64,000 bases of DNA. It comes from Pegea sp. RAD2-039. Lineage: Eukaryota > Chordata > Thaliacea > Salpida > Salpidae. Of this stretch, positions 47,783 to 56,512 are shown piece after piece; within the stretch, counting starts at the first letter, position 1, and every line of letters begins with the position of its first letter. Under the pieces are notes generated by a model that was not told where the DNA came from, ran no database searches, and saw only the letters and a program-made list of their open reading frames with translations. Location: contig JAQGEQ010000177.1 of assembly GCA_034620365.1 (NCBI GenBank), forward strand, positions 434,001-498,000. Reading direction: 5' to 3'. The position numbers and the translations under genes are program-made.

Positions 47783-49535
47783 ATGAAAGTAATTGTTGCT
47801 GCTTTTCCTAAATGTGGTACTAAGACCATGGCAGCAGCTCTTAAAGAATTAAACTTTTTGGTCTATGATGCAATGGAAAACTTTGAATTTTTAGAAAAAG
47901 AATGGTTGGAGGTATTTACTAAAGGGGCAAATACTGAACATTTCAAGAAAATGTTTGATAATGTGGATGCTTGCACTGACATACCTGCTTGTTACTTCTG
48001 GTATGAAATTCACCAAGCATTTCCGGATGCAAAAGTTTGTTCCGTTTTTGTTAAACCATTTTTCCGATTTTTAAAGTTACTTTTACCATATTAACTTCTA
48101 ATTTTTTTACTATTTTGTATGTTACTATTTTAATACATATGTACTCGTCTAGCTGCATTATAAGACTGTTAAGAGAGTGGTTCGTTTACAAAAATTAAGA
48201 TAAAGCTTTCCTTTTGTATTCGGAGTGATGATTGTTAGTCTCATTCTAGTATTACGCTTCAAAGCATCCATTTCAGTGGTTTTGTGTATGCTAATCAAAA
48301 TACTTTTCATGTTTCATTTGTTAAATTATAATATTATTTTTACCAATTTGTTCTTAATATCTAAAATTAATATCGTAGTAATATATAAGATACATATTAA
48401 TTAATTTGTTTACAGATGAAATAATTATAGTAGAATAACTTTAATCGTAATTTATTCTTGAATTTAAAAAATGCAAGTAACTGAAACATTGATGACGTCA
48501 TTCAATATAACTCTTTTAGATCATCTTTATCGAACGAGAAGATGAAGATACCTGGTGGGAAAGTATGAAACGTCAAATAGCTTCGACAAATATTCCATCA
48601 ATGAAGATGATGATTCTTTTATCTCCAACATTTCGCAGATTAGATTATTATTCTCGTAAAATGTGTAAGTTTTAAAATGACTTTTTACACAATTACCACT
48701 GACATGAATCATTAAAACAACTATTTTTATTCATCTTTACGAAAATGAAGATTATAACTTTTTAATAATATTTTGTGCATAAAATTGAAACTTTTGCTTT
48801 TATCGACAAAATTTTCAAAAGTAAAAATTTAGTCCCAATGTATTTCCACGATTAATTACAGTGAACAAAAGTCCTTACACAAATACATTCAATAATATAT
48901 TACAAGATCGGCGCTCAGATGGCCCCATGCTAGTCCACACAGAATTTCAGCTGCTCCCAACGTTACCAAACGTGGGCGACAGAAGCATGATTAAAATCAT
49001 CAACGCGCGTCTTCAATCATTTGGCATGTTATATAAATAAACTATTTCAAATCTTTTATTTGTGGTTTCAGCAATCGCTTGTTTTGGATTTGACTACAGA
49101 AGAAAATTCTCTCTTGGCATTACCGGCAACCAACTGCTCTATCGTATGGCTTATCGTCGCCATAATGCATTTGTTCGCGAAGTAAGTGATGTCACCATAG
49201 ACAACGCTAACTAGCAACTTGTATAGATGGCACCACGTGACAAGCTGTTGATTTATAAAATCACTGACGGTTGGGAACCATTGTGTCGCTTTCTTGACGT
49301 CAAAATTCCTTTAACTCCTTTTCCGCATGAAAATAAAGCGGCGAGTCTTATTAAAGAACTTCAGCAAACAAATCCAATGTTCAAAAAAATGCATCACGAA
49401 GTGATGACGTCATTAGCATGTCTTGCAGCGCTTACACTCTTTGCTAGTTATAAGACTGTGAAAGCTTCAGTGACGTCATCATTTGACATTGGCTGGTTAA
49501 ATCCTTTAAAGTTGATCACCAGATTGAAGTTTTAG
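47783..49535 (+). CDS. P-loop sulfotransferase family protein (271 aa)
   Basis: Four exons, 47783-48034, 48520-48664, 49072-49181 and 49227-49535, phases 0, 1, 0. The family transfers sulfate from PAPS or is a divergent P-loop relative, often annotated Sulfotransfer_4/uncharacterised in invertebrates and lower deuterostomes. The 5'-phosphosulfate-binding loop is AAFPKCGTKTMAAALKEL at the very start, preceded by MKVIV. Later blocks are YDAMENFEFL, DIPACYFWYEIHQAFPDAK, ERDEDTWW-like EREDEDTWWESM, MAYRRHNAFV and DGWEPLCRFL followed by TPFPHENK. A hydrophobic stretch near the C terminus (about 49420-49455) may anchor it to a membrane. The intron 48665-49071 contains an open, G+C-richer segment that could be an alternative last exon. 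Substrate unknown. Confidence 0.87.
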
Positions 49536-50047
49536 AAGAAGTTTTTAAAATAAACTTCAAAAATGTAATTGAAGAATTAACAATTTACAAACATTTTAAT
49601 TGAAATTATTCAAAATATTTTAAACTGAATAAAATAGTTTTATCAATTAGCTGATCTTACATAGAGTCTAAAATTTTAAACAAAAGTTTAAAGTTGCAAA
49701 AAAATTTACGAGATTTTTCAATTTAGTTTGTGTAATGATTATGTTAAATGGAAAATTCAATAATAGGAACTCGGGTATTATTATAATTTATTTTATTTGT
49801 TACTAACAACTTAGGTTTTAGCATTGAAAATATAGAAAATTGGTCAATAACACCAAGTTCGAAAAACCTATTTTTATCCAAACTGGTGTTTTAAGGTGCT
49901 TAAAAGACCTTAGCAAGAATGTGTAATCTAAAGTAAAATTGCATTTTATTTTTAACTGCAACTTAAAGCTGTAAAGATTACGTTTGTTTATTGCTTTGTA
50001 GTTTCAGATTATACCATTTAGTTATTAGGTTTTTCGTGATTGTTTAG
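49536..50047. other. Intergenic region before the minisatellite
   Basis: Contains a likely AATAAA for the sulfotransferase close to 49550. Otherwise nothing recognised. Confidence 0.5.
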
Positions 50048-50201
50048 TTTGTAAGTATTAAACGAATACTACAAATTGGTTGCTAGGAGGGTTGTAGTCG
50101 GTCGTTAGGTAGTTTGTACATGGCTATCAAGTGACTTGTAGATGAATGCTAGGTGTTTTATGGTTAGTTGCTAGTTAGTTTGTAGATGATTGCTTGATTA
50201 T
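50048..50201 (+). repeat. 22-bp minisatellite, seven diverged units
   Basis: Seven consecutive 22-base units start at 50048, 50070, 50092, 50114, 50136, 50158 and 50180. A consensus is approximately TTGTAGATGGTTGCTAGGTAGT. Unit length is kept exactly while the sequence has diverged, so it is an old array. It lies about 270 bases beyond the 3' end of the orphan gene on the opposite strand. Confidence 0.8.
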
Positions 50202-50469
50202 TAAACATTTGCTTCTGATCAAAATATCATACATCTAGCAGAAATGCAAAGTTTGGTTTTCATCAATGATGCCACGAAATTGTGTTTATAATTTGGGATT
50301 CTCAAGCTAAATACCGAGTCAACTTCAGATTTTTGAAAAAGCTCTTTCAGAAAAGTATTTCATTATGAAGAAAAAATTTATACAAGTTTTTGTATATGAC
50401 GTCAAGAATAGATTTTATTTCAAATGATCAGTAACAAAAACTCAAAAACATATCTCAACTCAATTATCA

Positions 50470-51780
50470 TCATTTGCTGTCATGCTTCACTGCATTCGTG
50501 AACAACTCGAAAGTTTTTTGCTCGAAACTTGAAGCTGTTGAAACTTGTAACAAATCAAAACAAGTTTGTCTAAAAAGTGAATTGTAACTATTTTGAATGA
50601 TTTCAGAAATTGCTGAAACTGAATTTACAACAGCAAGATCACGTGACTGCTGTAGATGAGAAGCCTTCGAAAGCGCGATTGTTTTACTCAACGCTTCTAC
50701 CAAACAGACTTTTACAAACTGCTCATTGTCGTTCAAGATCTCTTCTAGATTTTCTTCAATCCAATCAGAGAGCAGAAAGCGCTCCACGCTGCTCCTAGGT
50801 ATTTCAGGATCAATAAGATTAAAAGAGAAAAAGATGATGATGTCAGTATTGACTTGGTTGCTATCACAACAAGATAGCTCCCAGCACGCGATTGGTTGAG
50901 TGAGATGTTGAAAGTTTACAGGAGAGAGTTTCAAGTTATAACTCTTCCAAAGTTGATCCCAAAGATGAAGATTTAGATTTTGTTCTTCAAAAATTGGTGT
51001 TGAAAAAGGACAAGATGAAAAGACTTTCAGATAACGATCTTGAGAAGAAGATTCAATTGGGATCATTCCGACGCCAACTTTTAGGATCAGATGAGATGTT
51101 GATGAAGATTGAAGAGCAAGTAAGCGAGGTTTAGAAAATTGGAAGTTGATTTTCACTTCGTCATCTTTACAATCAAATACAAAGTTGCTAGAATCTGTAG
51201 CTAGCTGAAAATCGATACAATTTCCACCAATTACCAGTTTGCTGCTTGTTTCAGCTTGATGTTGAATCAAAAGTCGATCTTCACCAATAAATCCGATGTC
51301 TAAATAAGGATTTGAAATATAGAGTAAGTGCATATACAAACTAACTTCATTTTCTATGGATTTTTTGAGTTTTTTTGTCAAATATATATAGCTGATATAA
51401 AATCTAAGCTGGCATATAAGACCATCAGGATAATTAGAATCAAAATCTCTCCAAACCATGGGATCACCATTTTTTTCTACCACAAACTTTTCATAAACTT
51501 TTTCATTTGATGATGAAATTTTGCTTAATTCAAATTTGATTAAATCATCACAAGAATGAATTTGATGAAGAAGTTTTGAAACTGTGAAAATCTTTTCCAC
51601 TTCGTCTGAATTACTTCCTTTGCCATAATTGATGTTTAATTCAATATAATCTTCACTACTGATACAAGAGACTATTAAACTTCTGTTTTGGTCACTAGTA
51701 ACAGCTACAAGTAAATATTTGAGACATTTAACTATTGTCAATTCAGTTTTGAGATTTCTATCTTCACTAAAATCACTCAT
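50470..51780 (-). CDS. Unrecognised intronless 436-aa protein
   Basis: Single frame from ATG 51780 to stop 50470. No signal peptide or transmembrane segment is visible. The protein looks globular and beta-rich in the middle, with serine-rich linkers, and has an alpha-helical C-terminal ~100 residues (LSDWIEENLEEIL, then VVNSVSAISEIIQNS and FDLLQVS). The motif LISNPYLDIGFIGEDRLLI-like part near residue 150 and the KVGVGMIPI segment may belong to a fold, but I cannot name it. The long intact frame with normal codon use argues that it is expressed. A pyrimidine-rich TTTTAG lies a few dozen bases upstream of the ATG. A divergent meiotic topoisomerase VIB-like protein crossed my mind from the C-terminal pattern, but the sequence does not establish it. 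Confidence 0.6.
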   Translation of the reverse strand: MSDFSEDRNLKTELTIVKCLKYLLVAVTSDQNRSLIVSCISSEDYIELNINYGKGSNSDEVEKIFTVSKLLHQIHSCDDLIKFELSKISSSNEKVYEKFVVEKNGDPMVWRDFDSNYPDGLICQLRFYISYIYLTKKLKKSIENEVSLYMHLLYISNPYLDIGFIGEDRLLIQHQAETSSKLVIGGNCIDFQLATDSSNFVFDCKDDEVKINFQFSKPRLLALQSSSTSHLILKVGVGMIPIESSSQDRYLKVFSSCPFSTPIFEEQNLNLHLWDQLWKSYNLKLSPVNFQHLTQPIACWELSCCDSNQVNTDIIIFFSFNLIDPEIPRSSVERFLLSDWIEENLEEILNDNEQFVKVCLVEALSKTIALSKASHLQQSRDLAVVNSVSAISEIIQNSYNSLFRQTCFDLLQVSTASSFEQKTFELFTNAVKHDSK

Positions 51781-52003
51781 TACTTTAAATCAAGCTGTTT
51801 TTAATAAACTAAGGCTAAAACTAAAAAAACAAAATTCTCTAAATAAAAAAAAATGTTAGTTTAAAATACTTTATTATTCCTCTAAAATATAAAGAAATTT
51901 TTCAATCAAAAAAAATCTTTTAATAAAAATAACTTAGAGTAACATATTTTTAAATACAAAAACCAAAAAAAAATTGAATTTGATTGCTTTATAAAAGTCT
52001 AAT

Positions 52004-52662
52004 TTAAGGATTGGCAGATGTAGAAGTAGAAGTAGATCCAGCAGCTGCTGGAGTTGATGATTGAGCAGGAGTAGACTTCATCTGATCTTGTCTTTGTCTC
52101 ACAGACTCCATAGAAGATTGCTGAAGTCGAAAACGCTTTCGGGAGTAAAACTGCCAATGAAGGAGCATCTGATCTTCTATAAACTTAGCACAAGGTGTAT
52201 TGACTAGTTCATCTCGAAAACTTTTATGTTGAAGCAACTCAAGAATATGTAGACATTGAGGATATCTTAAGAAGTGGTTATACTCTGGTTTCTTCCAATA
52301 TAACAAGTATTTGAGATAATTAATAAATTCTTCATGCTGAAAAATAAACACATCAGATGCTGAAACTAAAAATTGTTTAAATCAATTATATAATCAGCTT
52401 AATTAAAACTGAAAGCTTTAAAATGTTTATTTAATATTAATTTTACAAAACCAAAACATAGTTTGTAAAAATCGATTTTAAATATTTTAAAAACAGCTAC
52501 TTAAATATAAAAAAAACTGTTCACCTTAAAAAAATCTCTTTGAGCTAGAAAGTTCAAATACTTTGGATTAGCTAAACATTGAACGAATTCCAATTCAACT
52601 TGAAAACGAACCCTATCATCATTTAAAACTGGTTTGACAGGATTAACTATAGGAGGGTTCAT
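52004..52662 (-). CDS. MED31: Mediator subunit 31
   Basis: Two exons, 52525-52662 and 52004-52336, phase 0, 156 residues. MED31 (Soh1) is the most conserved Mediator middle-module subunit, acting in the nucleus between activators and RNA polymerase II. The family core is unmistakable: RFQVELEFVQCLANPKYLNFLAQRDFFK in the first exon and INYLKYLLYW, YPQCLHILELLQ, LHWQFYSRKR in the second. The start at ATG 52662 adds about 17 residues before the core; the acceptor at 52683-52684 supports this start. The tail after RLQQ is a low-complexity Ser/Thr/Ala/Pro run, different from the Gln-rich vertebrate tail. Confidence 0.95.
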
Positions 52663-53631
52663 TGTAATAAGTTTTTTAAAAGCTAAAAAGAGTAAAATCA
52701 AAAAATTAAAATAAATTTATTTTTAATGTAGAATTTGATAAATGCATAAGATAAGGTTTAGAAGAAGTATTTTAATAAGCTAATAGATCGATGAGTAAAA
52801 CAAATAAATAATGAGTAAAACAAAATATATCTCATTAATTCTGATAGTTTAAAAAGAAATATTAAAAAAATGATAACAAGTATGTATAGAACATTTAAAA
52901 ATATTGCCAAATATTAATTAAAATTATGAATAACAATATTATCATAAAGAACGAAAAAAGTTAAAATAAATCATTAAAAAAATTAAAGATAAAAACAACA
53001 GAAAATGCCACAAAAAGTTGACAAAAAATATGTTTTAGAAAGATATTACATTAATATAATAAGGGGCTTTATAAGATTCAAATTTAAAATTAAGTTGTCT
53101 AAATAATATAATTATTTAACAATAGGTAAAACATATAAAGAAATTTTATAGTTTAAGAAAAAACATAGAATTATAAATATAAAGTCTCCAAATTATGTTT
53201 AAATACATTTTGACTAAAACAAATTATTATCTGAAGTAATTAAAACTATTTGGATTTTTATAACAGGAAATTTCAAACAATGTGGTCGTAAACAAAATAG
53301 CCCTAGTAATTAATGCAAGTTGAAAAGCTCAAAGTTAGTTTAGTCAGCTTGTAAGTAAATTGTTGAACTCTATATGGTGTTTAAACTTTTTTAGAAATAT
53401 AATTTTCTTTCACTCTTACCGAAAAATTATAGTGTGAATAAAAAATTCATTTAAACTAAAATCAAGAAGATAAAATGTATTCATGTATTTATTCATGTCA
53501 TAGTAGCAACAGATTTTTATAAAAATTAATTAAAAACTAGAAAAAGAGATTAAAGCAAAAACAAATTTTCTATTAATTAAAGATAGAGAATAATTTATTT
53601 ATTCTTAAACGTCAAAAATACTAAAAACTAA
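52663..53631. other. A+T-rich intergenic region
   Basis: No gene or repeat recognised between MED31 and the PGM2 fragment. Confidence 0.5.
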
Positions 53632-54312
53632 AAAAACAATTAAAACATTTGAAACAAAATTTCAGTTAGTATCTTCTAGATTTAGACAAATTTTTTTATC
53701 AACTTTAATTTAGTTTTTTAGTTGATTTTTAAAATTATTCATCTATATATATTCTATATTCTTCCAATCTTGGAGAACTTAGAGTTAAAATATTTTAATT
53801 TTTTTCTTTAGATTTGCAAATCTCATTTCGAACGTCTTCACTTTTCTTGGAGTCAAAGTCTTCTTATTTTCTAAGATAACGCCAACACCTTTTGTGGTAA
53901 GTATCCCTTTATATATGATCTCTCCCTGTTTGTCATCTTTATTCTGATTTTATTCTTCTTCTGGTATTCTTTCTAGCCTTGTTATTTCCAATCTTATTTT
54001 TTTCTGATCCTGATTCCTGATTTAATTATAATCTTTTGTTTAAACTGATATCTTTATGCTAACCTCTCCTCTGATCCAGATCCAATCTCAAACCTAATCT
54101 CTATCTTCTTTTTCCTCCTACTTTCTATTCTTATTTCTTATGGTCCTGTTCTTTCTAACTTTTGTTCTCATCAAAATCTTCCTACTAATCCTGATCTTCA
54201 TCTTCCAGCCTTATGCAATCACTCACTATGGTGCTTGTGCTGGTGTGATGGTCACTGCTTCTCATAATCCCAAACAAGACAACGGTTACAAAGTATATTG
54301 GAAGAACGGTTC
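53632..54312 (+). pseudogene. Truncated inverted copy of two PGM2 exons
   Basis: Near-identical, in reverse orientation, to 58260-58935 of the PGM2 gene. It includes the 85-base exon (53812-53896), the whole following intron, and most of the next exon (54209-54312) with the catalytic [17 protein letters not shown] block. The copy stops inside that exon at GGTTC, where a LINE fragment begins. Introns are almost unchanged, so the duplication is recent and DNA-based. It lacks all other exons and cannot make an enzyme. Confidence 0.88.
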
Positions 54313-54700
54313 CAAGTACTAATTGTGCGGTAAGAGAAAGATATGTTCTTATTAACGTACCAGGTGGTATGGGCTTATTAAGATGTAATGTGTGTCGTCT
54401 GAGTTGATATAACTTAAGGGAAAGACTAATGGAAAAGAAATCATCGGATTTAAGGTCAATTGAATTCTGTATAATTTTAAAAATAAGAATAAGGTCGTTA
54501 TTATTCAGTCGAATTTCCAAGTATCTAAATTCAAAAAGCTAAGACTATGTTTATAACTATAACTCGATATAACTTGAGGGAAGGACTAATGGGAAAAATC
54601 GTCGAAGTCTAGGATAATTTTAAAAATAAGAATCAAGTCGTCGAATTTCGTAAGTATTTAAATTTAAGAAGCTAAGATGATGTGTATAACTATCGTATTT
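54308..54700 (-). mobile_element. LINE 3'-coding fragment, minus strand, with internal duplication
   Basis: Reverse complement of 60680-60935. On the minus strand it encodes the C-terminal RT region LRRHTLHLNKPIPPGTLIR and TAQLVLGT. A block of roughly 120-160 bases is repeated in tandem (units starting GATATAACTTAAGGG at about 54406 and GATATAACTTGAGGG at about 54567). No 3' tail is present: the fragment ends at the PGM2 copy. Confidence 0.75.
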
Positions 54701-55977
54701 TATATCATTCTTTATCTTTATAGATTATTCTTTATCGACAAAAGCTATAGATAAGCGACAATTTAATTTAAAGAAACAAGTTTTTGGAATTTATGCGATG
54801 AACCGCAGTTTCAGTTCATTTTACTTCTTTATAATCCTACCATTACGCAACTTTATTTTCATATTTCTCATATTTGATCTTGTTCTTGAGAATTTTAAGC
54901 ACTAGAGAAATTTACAGACAAATTGAATTGAATGGTAAAACAAAAAGAAATAATATTAAATGATCACAGGTACAAAAGAGAAAACGATTGACTGAAGTCA
55001 ATATTAATTTGTTCAGTCTTGGATTGTTATAGAAAAAAAAATCAGAATTCAATCTATTGAAAAGGCAGGTTGATAGAAACATTAAGTTATAGAATAGAAT
55101 AACGCATGGCTGCAAAAACAAACCACATAACTCTTAAAGCAAACACAATACAATTTGACTATAGAAAACTAAAAGTAAAAAAGTCTGTATACTACAAAAT
55201 AACTAATGTTACAAACCCAAAAGCAGCAGTATATGACAGTTGAAAATTACAAAAATGAAATACAAACAAAAGAAAAAAAAAAGGAGGGCTGATGTAAGTA
55301 AGATTAAAATATTCTAACAAGTAAAAGAGAATATCTATTGTCATAACACTATTTCAAATATCATATTAGATATGTTAAAGTTATAGTGAAAAGTTACAAG
55401 AGAGTTACAAACACAGCAAAATCTGTTAAAATTTAAAGTTAAAAGGTTGACACAAGTTACTTTAAAATTATTTTTAGAAAGTGGAAAGAATCTTAATTTG
55501 TATCATCTAGTTAAACTCTAAGTCACTTCTATTGAGTAAGCAAATACCACCTCTATTCTCAATGCAATCATGTTTAGTGTTATCATAGCTAGTGAGATAG
55601 GCTATTGGACTCCACAGCCAAAAGTCAGTAAATAATACTACGATTTGATAGAAGTCAAGGATCTTATTTGTCATATATGATCGCTGGTATTACAATAAAT
55701 AATTGATAAATAATGTAAAGTAGGTATTAGTAGTAGAAAGATAGTATTAATCCTAGAGAAAATAGGAGCTGACTTGAAAGAATTGAAACTTGACGACCGA
55801 GTTATTGATAGTAACAGATTTATCACCACTCTGACTCAATCGGGTAGCATCTGGTTTTTCACACAGTTCTTTTACAAGTATTTTGTGTAACTTTCGCAGC
55901 ACACTGAAATGTGTTCAAAGTAATCAATACTGAGATTTCGTAGCTGATTTTTGTTTGAGAAATTAAAAAGCTGATGA
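54701..55977. other. Intergenic region with a repeat copy
   Basis: Contains dispersed repeat copy 2 (55105-55215). A less A+T-rich patch at about 55760-55900 could be another transposon remnant, but is not identifiable. No gene supported. Confidence 0.45.
55105..55215 (+). repeat. Dispersed repeat, copy 2 of 3 (ATGGCTGCAAA family)
   Basis: Starts ATGGCTGCAAAAACAAACC and aligns with 4280-4410 and 59354-59465. Several small indels separate the copies. Confidence 0.5.
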
Positions 55978-56136
55978 TTATATCTTACATGTTTTGAGGA
56001 CTACCCAAATGCCATGTGTTACATCTTTTGATTTCTATATTTCTAACTCAATAGATGTTATTTATGAGAATGTGTGTTAGTGGGAGGTGCTCTCTTTAGG
56101 CACCCTTCTTCGCATTTATTGTAATAAATAAATAAG
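55978..56136 (+). mobile_element. LINE 3' end fragment
   Basis: Terminal ~160 bases of the same family: GCCATGTGTTACATCTTTTG, AATAGATGTTATTTATGAG, hairpin GAGGTGC...GCACCC, CTTCGCATTTATTGTAATAAATAAATAAG. It precedes the PGM2 3' end by about 380 bases on the opposite strand. Confidence 0.75.
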
Positions 56137-56512
56137 ATAGTTGGTCTGCTTTTAGATCATTTTATTAAAGCTTATAATGATTGATTCTTTCTTTACTTTT
56201 ACTGAAATCAATTAATATTATAAACATATTATTCAAATTTCGGTAGTTTTTATTTATTGCAACAAAGTTTAATTAATTGATAAGCTCGTTTATACACAGG
56301 TTGTTGTTTAAGTAGAGATTTTATCATGACAATCTGTGACTAGCGTTATCTTAACAACATATATATATATCATGTAATCAGATTGTTGCTAAGAGTCTAT
56401 CATTACACCCTGTGATCTTTATCTCCTAATCTTCATCATCTTACTTTTTAATGTTAATCATGTTTAATAATTGGAATAAAATCGAAACCACGTGACAAAT
56501 ATTATCGTCGAA
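56137..56512. other. Downstream region of PGM2
   Basis: A+T-rich with a short (AT)n run near 56361. Holds the presumed PGM2 3' untranslated region on the minus strand. Confidence 0.5.

Noticed and set aside
54185-54520. Minus-strand 111-codon frame as a gene
   Set aside because: It is a chimera of LINE RT C-terminus and antisense PGM2 exon copy.
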